A stretch of DNA of 64,000 nucleotides from Ampullaceana balthica (Eukaryota > Mollusca > Gastropoda > Lymnaeidae): the NCBI GenBank assembly GCA_944989445.1, contig CALYLW010000044.1, positions 1,903,501 to 1,967,500 of the forward strand. Reading direction: 5' to 3'. The notes below the pieces were generated by a model, which saw only the letters and a list, made by a program, of their open reading frames with translations, had not been told where the DNA came from and searched no databases. This document shows, one piece after another, positions 1 to 12,964 of the stretch; positions within the stretch are counted from its first letter, which is position 1, and the number at the start of each line of letters is the position of its first letter. Made by a program: the position numbers and the translations under genes.

Positions 1-3000
1 GGTGGTTTAGTGATAACAGAGGACGTTTAGTGATAACAGAGGACGTTTAGTGATAACAGAGGAGGTTTAGTGATAACAGAGGAGGTTTAGTGATAACAGA
101 TGAGGTTTAGTGATAACAGAGGAGGTTTAGTGATAACAGAGGAGGTTTAGTGATAACAGATGAGGTTTAGTGATAACAGAGGAGGTTTAGTGATAACAGA
201 GGAGGTTTAGTGATAACAGAGGAGGTTTAGTGATAACAGAGGAGGTTTAGTGATAACAGAGGAGGTTTAGTGATAACAGAGGAGGTTTAGTGATAACAGA
301 GGACGTTTAGTGATAACAGATGAGGTTTAGTGATAACAGAGGTGGTTTAGTGATAACAGAGGAGGTTTAGTGATAACAGATGAGGTTTAGTGATAACAGA
401 GGAGGTTTAGTGATAACAGATGAGGTTTAGTGATAACAGAGGACGTTTAGTGATAACAGAGGACGTTTAGTGATAACAGATGAGGTTTAGTGATAACAGA
501 GGAGGTTTAGTGATAACAGAGGACGTTTAGTGATAACAGAGGAGGTTTAGTGATAACAGAGGAGGTTTAGTGATAACAGAGGAGGTTTAGTGATAACAGA
601 GGACGTTTAGTGATAACAGAGGAGGTTTAGTGATAACAGATGAGGTTTAGTGATAACAGAGGAGGTTTAGTGATAACAGAGGAGGTTTAGTGATAACAGA
701 GGAGGTTTAGTGATAACAGAGGAGGTTTAGTGATAACAGAGGAGGTTTAGTGATAACAGAGGACGTTTAGTGATAACAGAGGACGTTTAGTGATAACAGA
801 TGAGGTTTAGTGATAACAGAGGAGGTTTAGTGATAACAGAGGAGGTTTAGTGATAACAGAGGAGGTTTAGTGATAACAGAGGAGGTTTAGTGATAACAGA
901 GGACGTTTAGTGATAACAGAGGAGGTTTAGTGATAACGAGGAGGTTTAGTGATAACAGAGGACGTTTAGTGATAACAGATGAGGTTTAGTGATAACAGAG
1001 GAGGTTTAGTGATAACAGAGGAGGTTTAGTGATAACAGAGGACGTTTAGTGATAACAGATGAGGTTTAGTGATAACAGAGGAGGTTTAGTGATAACAGAG
1101 GACGTTTAGTGATAACAGATGAGGTTTAGTGATAACAGAGGTGGTTTAGTGATAACAGAGGAGGTTTAGTGATAACAGATGAGGTTTAGTGATAACAGAG
1201 GAGGTTTAGTGATAACAGAGGAGGTTTAGTGATAACAGAGGACGTTTAGTGATAACAGAGGACGTTTAGTGATAACAGATGAGGTTTAGTGATAACAGAG
1301 GAGGTTTAGTGATAACAGAGGACGTTTAATGATAACAGAGGAGGTTTAGTGATAACAGAGGAGGTTTAGTGATAACAGAGGAGGTTTAGTGATAACAGAG
1401 GACGTTTAGTGATAACAGAGGAGGTTTAGTGATAACAGATGAGGTTTAGTGATAACAGAGGAGGTTTAGTGATAACAGAGGACGTTTAGTGATAACAGAG
1501 GAGGTTTAGTGATAACAGAGGAGGTTTAGTGATAACAGAGGAGGTTTAGTGATAACAGAGGACGTTTAGTGATAACAGAGGACGTTTAGTGATAACAGAT
1601 GAGGTTTAGTGATAACAGAGGAGGTTTAGTGATAACAGAGGAGGTTTAGTGATAACAGAGGAGGTTTAGTGATAACAGAGGAGGTTTAGTGATAACAGAG
1701 GACGTTTAGTGATAACAGATGAGGTTTAGTGATAACAGAGGAGGTTTAGTGATAACAGAGGACGTTTAGTGATAACAGATGAGGTTTAGTGATAACAGAG
1801 GAGGTTTAGTGATAAACAGAGGAGGTTTAGTGATAACGTAGGAGGTTTAGTGATAACAGATGAGGTTTAGTGATAACAGAGGAGGTTTAGTGATAACGGA
1901 GGACGTTTAGTGATAACAGAGGAGGTTTAGTGATAACAGAGGTGGTTTAGTGATAACAGAGGAGGTTTAGTGATAACAGAGGAGGTTTAGTGATAACAGA
2001 TGAGGTTTAGTGATAACAGAGGAGGTTTAGTGATAACAGAGGAGGTTTAGTGATAACAGAGGTGGTTTAGTGATAACAGATGAGGTTTAGTGATAACAGA
2101 TGAGGTTTAGTGATAACAGAGGAGGTTTACTGATAACAGAGGAGGTTTAGTGATAACAGATGAGGTTTAGTGATAACAGAGGAGGTTTAGTGATAACAGA
2201 GGAGGTTTAGTGATAACAGAGGTGGTTTAGTGATAACAGATGAGGTTTAGTGATGCCAGAGGAGGTTTAGTGATAACAGATGAGGTTTAGTGATAACAGA
2301 GGAGGTTTAGTGATAACAGATGAGGTTTAATGATAACAGAGGAGGTTTAGTGATAACAGAGGAGGTTTAGTGATAACAGAGGTGGTTTAGTGATAACAGA
2401 GGTGGTTTAGTGATAACAGAGGAGGTTTAGTGATAACAGATGAGGTTTAATGATAACAGAGGAGGTTTAGTGATAACAGAGGAGGTTTAGTGATAACAGA
2501 GGTGGTTTAGTGATAACAGAGGTGGTTTAGTGATAACAGATGAGGTTTAGTGATAACAGAGGAGGTTTAGTGATAACAGATGAGGTTTAGTGATAACAGA
2601 TGTGGTTTAGTGATAACAGAGGAGGTTTAGTGATAACAGAGGACGTTTAATGATAACAGAGGAGGTTTAGTGATAACAGAGGACGTTTAGTGATAACAGA
2701 GGAGGTTTAGTGATAACAGAGGACGTTTAGTGATAACAGAGGACGTTTAGTGATAACAGATGAGGTTTAGTGATAACGTAGGAGGTTTAGTGATAACAGA
2801 GGACGTTTAGTGATAACAGATGAGGTTTAGTGATAACAGAGGACGTTTAGTGATAACAGATGAGGTTTAGTGATAACGTAGGAGGTTTAGTGATAACGGA
2901 GGACGTTTAGTGATAACAGAGGCGGTTTAGGGATAACAGAGCATGTTTGGGGATAACAAAGGTGGTTTAGTGATAACAGAGGAGGTTTAGTGATAACAGA

Positions 3001-3277
3001 GGACGTTTAGTGATAACAGATGAGGTTTAGTGATAACAGAGGAGGTTTAGTGATAACAGAGGACGTTTAGTGATAACAGATGAGGTTTAGTGATAAAAGA
3101 GGAGGTTTAGTGATAACAGAGGACGTTTAGTGATAACAGAGGAGGTTTACTGATAACGGAGGAGGTTTATTGATAACAGAGGACGTTTAGTGATAACAGA
3201 GGAGGTTTAGTGATATCAGAGGAGGTTTAGTGATAACAGAGGAGGTTTAAGGATAGCAGAGGAGGTTTAGTGATAAC
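1..3277. repeat. 20-bp satellite array (about 164 units)
   Basis: The unit is ggaggtttagtgataacaga, tandemly repeated from the first base of the window, so the array continues to the left. Variation is concentrated at unit positions 1-4 (gga-g, tga-g, gga-c and ggt-g types), while the tttagtgataacag core is nearly invariant. Each unit carries TAG, TGA and TAA back to back, and 20 is not a multiple of 3, so every plus frame is closed. Units degenerate near 2880-3260. It lies in the intron downstream of exon D on the minus-strand transporter gene. No exon is visible in it. Confidence 0.97.
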
Positions 3278-3410
3278 ATTACTTTGTTCGATTGGTTGGT
3301 GCACAACAGTGTTCATAAATACATAACATAGAACATTATTAAACAAATTTCAGTATGATGAAATACTATCATTGATCTTCTCTACATTCCACCAATAAAA
3401 CTACAATGTA
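3278..3410. other. Short unique spacer between two satellites
   Basis: About 130 bp of AT-rich sequence without repeat structure or coding signal separates the 20-bp array from the roughly 50-bp array. Confidence 0.6.
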
Positions 3411-6400
3411 TCAGCGCTCTGTAACATAGACATAGACATAGACATAGACAACACTAACCTAATTTATCAGCGCTCTGTAACATAGACATAGACATAGACA
3501 ACACTAACCTAATGTATCAGCGCGCTGTAACATAGACATAGACATAGACAGAGACATAGACAACACTAACCTAATGTATCAGCGCTCTGTAACATAGACA
3601 TAGACATAGACAGAGACAACACTAACCTAATGTATCAGCGCTCTGTAACATAGACATAGACATAGACAGAGACATAGACATAGACAACACTAACCAAATG
3701 TATCAGCGCTCTGTAACATAGACATAGACATAGACAACACTAACCTAATGTATCAGCGCTCTGTAACATAGACATAGACATAGACAGAGACAACACTAAC
3801 CTAATGTATCAGCGCTATGTAACATAGACATAGACATATACAGAGACATAGACATAGACAACACTAACCTAATATATCAGTGCTCTGTAACATAGACATA
3901 GACAGAGACATAGACATAGACAACACTAACCTAATGTATCAGCGCTCTGTAACATAGACATATACATAGTCAGAGACATAGACATAGACAACACTAACCT
4001 AATGTATCAGCACTCTGTAACATAGACATAGACACCACTAACCTAATGTATCAGCGCTCTGTAACATAGACATAGACGTAGACAACACTAACCTAATGTG
4101 TCAGCGCTCTGTAACATAGACATAGACATAGACAACACTAACCTAATGTATCAGTGCTCTGTAAGATAGACATAGACATAGACAAAGACATAGACATAGA
4201 CAACACTAACCTAATGTATCAGCACTCTGTAACATAGACATAGACAAAACTAACCTAATGTATCAGCGCTCTGTAACATAGACATATACATAGACAACAC
4301 TAACCTAATGTATCAGCGCTCTGTAACATAGACATAGACAAAACTAACCTAATGTATCAGCGCTCTGTAACATAGACATAGACATAGACAACACTAACCT
4401 AATGTATCAGCGCTCTGTAACATAGACATAGACAAAACTAACCTAATGTATCAGCGCTCTGTAACATAGACATAGACAAAACTAACCTAATTTATCAGCG
4501 CTCTGTAACATAGACATAGACAACACTAACCTAATGTATCAACGCTCTGTAACATAGACATAGACAACACTAACCTAATGTATCAGCGCTCTGTAACATA
4601 GACATAGACAACACTAACCTAATGTATCAGCGCTCTGTAACATAGACATAGACAACACTAACCTAATGTATCAGCGCTCTGTAACATAGACATAGACATA
4701 GACAACACTAACCTAATGTATAAGCGCTCTGTAACATAGACATAGACAACACTAACCTAATGTATCAGCGCTCTGTAACATAGACATAGACAAAAAAAAC
4801 CTAATTTATCAGCGCTCTGTAACATAGACATAGACAAAAATAACCTAATGTATCAGCGCTCTGTAACATAGACATAGACATAGACAACACTAACCTAATG
4901 TATCAGCGCTCTGTAACATAGACATAGACATAGACAAATACATAGACATAGACAACTTTAACCTAATGTATCAGCGCTCTGTAACATAGACATAGACATA
5001 GACAACACTAACCTAATGTATCAGCGCTCTGTAACATAAAACATAGACATAGACAAAGACATAGACATAGACAACACTAACCTAATGTATCAGCTTTCTG
5101 TAACATAGACATAGACAAAGACATAGACATAGACAACACTAACCTAATGTATCAGCGCTCTGTAACATAGACATAGACAAAACTAACCTAATTTATCAGC
5201 GCTCTGTAACATAGACATAGACAAAAATAACCTAATGTATCAGCGCTCTGTAACATAGACATAGACATAGACAACACAAACCTAATGTATCAGCGCTCTG
5301 TAACATAGACATAGACATAGACAAAGACATAGACATAGACAACTTTAACCTAATGTATCAGCGCTCTGTAACATAGACATAGACATAGACAACACTAATC
5401 TAATGTATCAGCGCTCTGTAACATAAAACATAGACATAGACAAAGACATAGACATAGACAACACTAACCTAATGTATCAGCGCTCTGTAACATAGACATA
5501 GACATAGACAAAGACATAGACATAGACAACACTAACCTAATGTATCAGCGCTCTGTAAAATAGACATAGACAAAGACATAGACATAGACACACTAACCTA
5601 ATGTATCAGCGCTCTGTAACATAGAAATAAACATAGACAACACTAACCTAATGTATCAACGCTCTGTAACATAGACATAGACATAGACAACACTAACCTA
5701 ACGAATCAGCGCTATGTAACATAGACATAGACATAGAAAACACTAATCTAATGTATCAGCGATATGTTACATAGACATAGACATAGACAAAGACAACACT
5801 AACCTAATGTATCAGCGCTATGTAACATAGACATAGAAAAGACAACACTAACCTAATGTATCAGCGCTATGTAACATAGACATAGACATGGACAACACTA
5901 ACCTAATATATCAGCACTCTGTAACATAGACATAGACATAGACAACACTAACCTAATGTATCAGCGCTCTGTAACATAGACATAGACATAGACAACACTA
6001 ACCTAATGTATCAGCGCTCTGTTACATAGACATAGACATAGACAACACTAACCTAATGTATCAGCGCTATGTAGCATAGACATAGACATAGACAACACTA
6101 ACCTAATGTATCAGCGCTCTGCAACATAGACATAGACATAGACAACACTAACCTAATGAATCAGCGCTCTGTAACATATAAATAGACATAGACAGAGACA
6201 ACACTAACCTAATGTATCAGTGCTCTGTAACATAGACATAGACATAGACAACACTAACCTAATGTATCAGCGCTCTGTAAAATAGACATAGACATAGACA
6301 ACACTAACCTAATGTATCAGCGCTCTGTAACATAGACATAGACATAGACAACACTAACCTAATGTATCAGCGCTCTGTAACATAGACATAGACATAGACA

Positions 6401-7680
6401 AAGACATAGACATAGACAACACTAACCTAATGTATCAGCGCTCTGTAACATAGAAATAGACATAGACAACACTAACCTAATGATCAGCGCTCTGTAACAT
6501 AGACATAGACATAGACAGAGACATAGACATAGACAACACTAACCTAATGTATCAGCGCTCTGTAACATAGACATAGACATAGACAGAGACAACACTAACC
6601 TAATGTATCAGCGCTCTGTAACATAGACATAGACATAGACAGAGACATAGACATAGACAACACTAACCAAATGTATCAGCGCTCTGTAACATAGACATAG
6701 ACATAGACAATACTAACCTAATGTATCAGCGCTCTGTAACATAGACATAGACATAGACAGAGACAACACTAACCTAATGTATCAGCGCTATGTAACATAG
6801 ACATAGACATATACAGAGACATAGACATAGACAACACTAACCTAATGTATCAGTGCTCTGTAACATAGACATAGACATAGACAGAGACATAGACATAGAC
6901 AACACTAACCTAATGTATCAGCGCTCTGTAACATAGACATATACATAGTCAGAGACATAGACATAGACAACACTAACCTAATGTATCAGCGCTCTGTAAC
7001 ATAGACATAGACACCACTAACCTAATGTATCAGCGCTCTGTAACATAGACATAGACGTAGACAACACTAACCTAATGTGTCAGCGCTCTGTAACATAGAC
7101 ATAGACAACACTAACCTAATGTATCAGCGCTCTGTAAGATAGACATAGACATAGACAAAGACATAGACATAGACAACACTAACCTAATGTATCAGCACTC
7201 TGTAACATAGACATAGACAAAACTAACCTAATGTATCAGCGCTCTGTAACATAGACATATACATAGACAACACTAACCTAATGTATCAGCGCTCTGTAAC
7301 ATAGACATAGACAAAACTAACCTAATGTATCAGCGCTCTGTAACATAGACATAGACATAGACAACACTAACCTAATGTATCAGCGCTCTGTAACATAGAC
7401 ATAGACATAGACAACACTAACCTAATGTATCAGCGCTCTGTAACATAGACATAGACAAAACTAACCTAATGTATCAGCGCTCTGTAACATAGACATAGAC
7501 AAAACTAACCTAATGTATCAGCGCTCTGTATTATAGACATAGACAACACTAACCTAATGTATCAACGCTCTGTAACATAGACATAGACAACACTAACCTA
7601 ATGTATCAGCGCTCTGTAACATAGACATAGACAACACTAACCTAATGTATCAGCGCTCTGTAACATAGACATAGACAGAC
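3411..7680. repeat. About 50-bp satellite with internal catagac subrepeats (left part)
   Basis: The unit contains ctaacctaatgtatcagcgc followed by tctgtaacatagac and a variable number of 6-bp atagac steps. Unit length therefore ranges from about 44 to 75 bp. Rare variants recur at a distance of about 3 kb: a catatacatagtcagag variant near 3961 and 6930, gacgtagac near 4075 and 7050, and gtaagatagac near 4160 and 7137. This shows higher-order duplication of blocks. The array is interrupted by a LINE at 7681 and resumes at 8614. Confidence 0.95.
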
Positions 7681-8613
7681 CAAACTTTGGTCTGACGATC
7701 AACACCAAGAAGACTGAAGTCCTCCATCAGCCTGCCCTTGGAAGGCCCTACGTTGAGCCCAGCATCACTGTCAACGGCCAGAGACTCAACACAGTGCAAC
7801 GGTTCTCATACCTAGGCAGCACACTGTCGCAAAATGCCACCATCGATGACGAAGTGAGCGTCAGAATTGCCAGAGCCAGCTCCACTTTTGGCAGGTTGTA
7901 CCCAAATGTCTGGAACAGAAGAGGCATTACCATCCAGACCAAGCTGAAAGTGTACAGGGCGGTGATGCTCCCCACACTGCTATATGCGTGTGAAACATGG
8001 ACTGTGTATCAGCGCCATGCCAGGAAGCTCAACCACTTTCATTCAACAAGCCTCAGGAAGATCCTCGGCATAAAGTGGCAGGATAAAATACCAGACACAG
8101 TGGTACTGACCAAGGCAGGTCTCCCCAGCATATTCACACTCCTGATGCAGTCCCAGCTTCGTTGGGCAGGGCACGTGGTCCGAATGCCAGACGAGAGACT
8201 GCCAAAGAGACTCTTCTATGGCGAGCTCCAGCATGGCCAGCGGTCCCACGGTGGGCAAAAGAAACGCTACAAAGACACACTGAAAGTCTCACTGAAAGCG
8301 TTTGGCATCAACCCAGATACGTGGGAACTTGCTGCAAAGGACCGTTCCACCTGGCGTTCTTCCATCCACGAAGGTGCCAAGTCATGTGAGGCAAACAGGA
8401 TCACCTCCGCAGAAAAAAAGAGGCAAGCCCGAAAGGCCCGTGCTGTGAACCCTCCTGGAGATGTCCCACTCGTCCCTTGTCCCTTCTGTTCCCGAACCTT
8501 CCGTGCAAGGATCGGCCTCATCAGCCATCTGCGCACACACAAACAAAGCCAGTCCCAGCAACCCTCGGATGACTAGAGTGGTCTTCGTCGAATCGACGGA
8601 CGAACAACAACAA
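7681..8613 (+). mobile_element. 5'-truncated LINE inserted in the satellite
   Basis: The sequence changes abruptly from satellite to LINE at about 7681 and back at about 8613, after a short (ACAA)n-type tail. It matches the 3' part of the LINE on the minus strand at 49731-52784: the same reading frame from the end of the reverse transcriptase domain to the stop and tail. Only the last ~930 bp are present, as expected of target-primed reverse transcription that stopped early. A catagac motif lies on both sides, but the satellite is full of it, so a target-site duplication cannot be decided. Confidence 0.9.
7794..8576 (+). pseudogene. LINE ORF2 C-terminal fragment with C2H2 finger
   Basis: An open frame of 260 codons extends upstream to about 7683 without an ATG. 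The start given is simply the first methionine. It encodes the region after the reverse transcriptase core: YLGSTLSQ, LLYACETWT and RWAGHVVRMP are typical of the thumb and C-terminal region of animal LINEs. It ends in a C2H2 zinc finger, CPFCSRTFRARIG with the two histidines in SHLRTH (C-x2-C-x12-H-x3-H). Endonuclease and RT catalytic motifs are missing, so it is non-autonomous. It is still open over its whole length, suggesting a fairly recent insertion. The LINE clade is not assigned. Confidence 0.85.
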
Positions 8614-10310
8614 GTCATAGACAACACTAACCTAATGTATCAGCGCTCTGTAACATAGACATAGACATAGACAACACTAACCTAATGTATAAGCGCTCTG
8701 TAACATAGACATAGACAACACTAACCTAATGTATCAGCGCTCTGTAACATAGACATAGACAAAACTAACCTAATTTATCAGCGCTCTGTAACATAGACAT
8801 AGACAAAAATAACCTAATGTATCAGCGCTCTGTAACATAGACATAGACATAGACAACACTAACCAAATGTATCAGCGCTCTGTAACATAGACATAGACAT
8901 AGACATAGACATAGACAACTTTTACCTAATGTATCAGCGCTCTGTAACATAGACATAGACATAGACAACACTAACCTAATGTATCAGCGCTCTGTAACAT
9001 AAAACATAGACATAGACAAAGACATAGACATAGACAACACTAACCTAATGTATCAGCTTTCTGTAACATAGACATAGACATAGACAAAGACATAGACATA
9101 GACAACAATAACCTAATGTATCAGCGCTCTGTAACATAGACATAGACAAAACTAACCTAATTTATCAGCGCTCTGTAACATAGACATAGACAAAAATAAC
9201 CTAATGTATCAGCGCTCTGTAACATAGACATAGACAACACTAACCTAATGTATCAGCGCTCTGTAACATAGACATAGACAAAGACATAGACATAGACAAC
9301 TTTAACCTAATGTATCAGCGCTCTGTAACATAGACATAGACATAGACAACACTAACCTAATGTATCAGCGCTCTGTAACATAAAACATAGACATAGACAA
9401 AGATATAGACATAGACAACACTAACCTAATGTATCAGCGCTCTGTAACATAGACATAGACATAGACAAAGACATAGACATAGACAACACTAACCTAATGT
9501 ATCAGCGCTCTGTAAAATAGACATAGACAAAGACATAGACATAGACACACTAACCTAATGTATCAGCGCTCTGTAACATAGAAATAAACATAGACAACAC
9601 TAACCTAACGAATCAGCGCGATGTAACATAGACATAGACATAGAAAACACTAATCTAATGTATCAGCGATATGTTACATAGACATAGACATAGACAAAGA
9701 CAACACTAACCTAATGTATCAGCGCTATGTAACATAGACATAGAAAAGACAACACTAACCTAATGTATCAGCGCTCTGTAACATAGACATAGACATGGAC
9801 AACACTAACCTAATATATCAGCGCTCTGTAACATAGACATAGACATAGACAACACTAACCTAATGTATCAGCGCTCTGTAACATAGACATAGACATAGAC
9901 AGAGACATAGACATAGACAACACTAACCTAATGTATCAACGCTCTGTAACATAGACATAGACATAGACAACACTAACCTAACGAATCAGCGCTATGTAAC
10001 ATAGACATAGACATAGAAAACACTAATCTAATGTATCAGCGATATGTTACATAGACATAGACATAGACAAAGACAACACTAACCTAATGTATCAGCGCTA
10101 TGTAACATAGACATAGAAAAGACAACACTAACCTAATGTATCAGCGCTCTGTAACATAGACATAGACATGGACAACACTAACCTACTATATCAGCGCTCT
10201 GTAACATAGACATAGACAACACTAACCTAATGTATCAGCGCTCTGTAGCATAGACATAGACAACACAAACCTAATGTATCAGCGCTCTGTAGCATAGACA
10301 TAGACAACAC
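8614..10310. repeat. About 50-bp satellite (right part)
   Basis: This is the continuation of the 3411-7680 array. The order of variants (aagcgctctg near 8690, cataaaacatag near 9000 and 9379, aacgaatcagcgc near 9606 and 9970) follows that seen at 4713-5720, so a block of roughly 1-3 kb was copied. A smaller block (about 9580-9830) is repeated again at about 9950-10200. Confidence 0.93.
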
Positions 10311-10315
10311 TAACC

Positions 10316-10680
10316 TCAACAGCCCCTGTAAGATCCCTACTCATCAGAACCAAACCCTGTAAGATCCCTACTCACCAGAACAAAACCTTGTAAGATCCAT
10401 ACTCACCGCAATGACCCCAGTAAGATTTATACTCACCTCAACAACCCCTGTAAGATCCCTACTTACTTAAACAAACCCCTGTAAGATCCCTACTCACCTA
10501 AACAGACCCCTGTAAGATCCCTACTCACCTAAACAGACCCTGTAAGATCCCTACTCACCTAACCAAACCCTTTAAGATTCCTACTCACTTAAACAAACTC
10601 TGTAAGATTCCTACTCACCTAACCAAACCCTGTCAGATCCCTACTTACCTCAACCAAACCCTGTCAGATCCCTACTCACC
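10316..10680 (-). repeat. 31-bp array derived from exon D end plus its 5' splice site
   Basis: On the minus strand the unit reads GTGAGTAGGGATCTGACAGG followed by GTTTGGTTGAG. This is the last 15-20 bp of exon D joined to the first bases of its intron. About 12 units are present. Eleven retain a GTGAGT or GTAAGT at the place corresponding to the exon D donor, the one at 10680 being the genuine site. Reading through the first extra unit in the exon frame meets TGA within 10 codons. The units furthest from the exon are the most diverged. Confidence 0.9.
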
Positions 10681-10794
10681 TCAACCAAACCCTGTAAGAT
10701 TCTCACTGAGATGACCAGCCCGTAGTGAACCTCCGCAGCCCCAGGCAACAAGAGATTCATACACGCAGATATCCCAATAGCCATGCCGAATAGT
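10680..10794 (-). CDS. VGLUT-like: SLC17/VGLUT-like transporter, exon D (TM3 to start of TM4)
   Basis: Internal exon of 115 bp. The acceptor is a pyrimidine-rich tract ending CTGCAG just upstream of 10794, and the donor after 10680 reads GTGAGT. Its first base completes the arginine codon begun by exon C, and it ends in phase 0. It encodes [20 protein letters not shown] (TM3) and the start of TM4, including VRILQGLVE. In vesicular glutamate transporters this last motif carries an arginine and a glutamate needed for transport (R184 and E191 in rat VGLUT2 numbering, from family knowledge), and both are present. The family continues with GVTYPA after LVE, and an exon boundary here is plausible. 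The next exon would lie left of the window. Confidence 0.93.
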
Positions 10795-11204
10795 CTGCAG
10801 AAAAGCAAAAAGAAATATATTAACTTATTGACATACTTCGGTGGATTGAATGAAACTGTTTTATTTATGTGTACCCCCTCCAACTATGTGAAAGCTATAA
10901 CCATATTTGGTTTTTTATCTTATTGATGCTAATAAAAGAATAAACATGTAAAAAATATCATTTCCGTCAAATAACATACACATAGTTTGTTATTTTAAAC
11001 TCACATTATCGTCTCAGTTATTCAGTATTGACTTGTTCGCCCCATGAAAGGACGAGGAGAAAAAATAAAATACAACGGATGTGAAAAACATTAGCATTAT
11101 ACTTCCTCACTGTGTAAGTGTTAGGTAGAAGAACAATACTCATCAGCTGAATGGCGCACATGAATGTTGTGTGCAGCTAGAACGCCGATTGAAACATTTT
11201 GTCA
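10795..11204. other. Intron C-D, AT-rich sequence without visible features
   Basis: About 400 bp adjoining the exon D acceptor. I see no coding, repeat or RNA signal apart from the acceptor tract itself. Confidence 0.5.
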
Positions 11205-11525
11205 TCTAGTATCTAGAAATCCCATTGAAATCCCCTAGAAATCCCATTGAAATCACATAGAAACCCTTATGACATAACCTAGAAATCTCTTTGACGTCAC
11301 CTGGAAATCCCATTAACGTTACCTAGAAATCCCATTGACGTCACCTAATCATCCTGTAGATGTCACATTGAAATTCCATTTACGTCACCTAGAAATCAAG
11401 TTGATGCAACCTATAAACCCATTGATGTTACCTAGATGTCCCATTGACGTCAGCTAGAAGTCCCATTGACGTCACCTAGAAGTCCCATTGACGTCACCTA
11501 GAGGTCTCATTGACGTCACATTAGG
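11205..11525. repeat. About 22-bp degenerate array
   Basis: The unit is close to cctagaaatcccattgacgt. About 14 copies vary in length and sequence, with tgacgtca CRE-like palindromes recurring in the right half. These are probably incidental to the repeat. Confidence 0.85.
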
Positions 11526-11878
11526 GGTGTAGGGAAGGTTGGCGTGGTTTGGATGACTGTTTGAGGGGGAGCGGAGCGCCAAAACTAGAATTTCTTTTAA
11601 AAATTTCATCTCGTGCCGAGATTCATTGGCGGTAAAATTAGGCGGAAATGTGATTAAAATTGGATCAATGTATATCGTTGTGGACTGAGAAGGCCAGGTC
11701 TTGCGTGCTCAATATCACCACTTTGGTGTGGACGGGGCAGGGGGAGAGAAGCGGAGGGAGGTTGTCGACGGTGAAAGGACAACGAGTGAAATAAGGAAGT
11801 GGTGTTAGAGAGTTGGAACGTGGGGTGGAGGGGGGTGTGAGTGGAAGATTATTAAGGTGCACAGTAGGTTTGAGAGAA
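11526..11878. other. Intron C-D, no clear feature
   Basis: Mixed-composition sequence. A minus-strand open frame of 91 codons (11665-11940) has no recognisable domain and overlaps a MITE, so it is not called as a gene. Confidence 0.4.
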
Positions 11879-12038
11879 ATGTTCCCTCTATGGTTCGTTG
11901 GCCCATGTGCAAAGTTGCGCAGCATCCATATTTCGTGCAATATTTTATAAAATTTGCTGCGCGGTTCTTCTAGACTACTGCGCGGCGTGGCTCAAATATC
12001 TGCGAGGCCGCACATGCGCGCAGCTTAAAGGGAACATT
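11879..12038. mobile_element. Candidate 160-bp MITE (hAT-like)
   Basis: The ends are inverted: aatgttccct at 11879 and agggaacatt ending at 12038. The subterminal segments are also partly inverted (gcccatgtgc near the left, gcgcatgtgc on the complement near the right). The flanks carry ttgagag at 11870-11876 and again at 12041-12047, a probable 7-8 bp target-site duplication. No coding sequence. Confidence 0.6.
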
Positions 12039-12960
12039 AGTTGAGAGTTTACGAAAATTGGCGAGATTTATCGCGGAGAGTATTTTAAAAAACTAAACAG
12101 GTCGTGGGTAGATAATATTTTAGAGTTTGTGCGAGTGATGGTTTGGATGTTTTTTAATTCAATTATTTTGGTACAGAAAATTTACTTAGGGATGTGTTAA
12201 GGGGGACAGAATAATAAAGAGTTTTCAGATGGGCAAAACAAAGTACTTAATCCTTGTCAATACTAGTCAGATATATAATGTTTATTCCCCTTTCTCTTCC
12301 CCCATTCTACGTGCCATTGGGGTCGATACATGACTAGACTCTTAAATGTCCCTATTTTGGAGGTTACAGCCCTGCACACCCTTGGGCTCCCAGTCCCTGG
12401 GCCCAATACCTCGATCAAGAATGAGGAAATAAACTGAAATAATTCTACGCACGCGACTCTGGTCGCCATTTCAATGGGAGATCTAATGATACGAGGGAGA
12501 CATGGACACCAGCGAATCTAACACGCAAAGAGCAAATTTTCACCGTTCACCTCCAGCTGGAACGATGCCTTTTCACAGCGGCGCATGCGCAATCACCAGA
12601 CGAATCTTGAAATCACGTGAGCGGCTTGTTGCAGGTGATTACGTTCTTGTCTTGCTGTGGAGATCGTAGAACAAGGGGCTGGAATTTATGGGACTAAAGT
12701 CGTGGATAGTTGGTGTGGGATGATGTTTTGATGGCAACGGGTAGCACTAGCAGCGATGGGAAGCTTGTGTTGTATGATCTAGGAACAAATATTCATGGGC
12801 AGTGGAAATGGGAAACATGTGTTATGTAATCTAGGTACATAGATTATCGAAAAGTCTGAGTGAGAAAACAATCCTACGATATCCGGCCAGTTGTAGTAAG
12901 AGTAATGTATCGTTTAGACTAGAGACCAAGGTGTGGCCGGGGGGGGGAGTGAAACGAGTC
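12039..12960. other. Intron C-D, no clear feature
   Basis: About 900 bp of unique sequence, including a GC-rich patch with gcgcatgcgc near 12582. No protein or RNA family is recognised. A short G run lies at 12936-12946. Confidence 0.4.
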
Positions 12961-12964
12961 CTGA

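Noticed and set aside
7681..8613. Target-site duplication of the LINE in the satellite
   Set aside because: catagac stands on both sides, but it is the satellite's own 6-7 bp motif, so the match is uninformative.
1..10310. CRISPR array
   Set aside because: The repeats are directly contiguous with no unique spacers, and the window is clearly eukaryotic.
11205..11525. Cluster of cAMP-response (tgacgtca) sites
   Set aside because: They recur with the 22-bp repeat period inside an intron and are best explained as part of the repeat unit.
11665..11940. 91-codon minus-strand open frame
   Set aside because: Low-complexity proline/threonine-rich translation overlapping a MITE. No family match that I recognise and no splice context.
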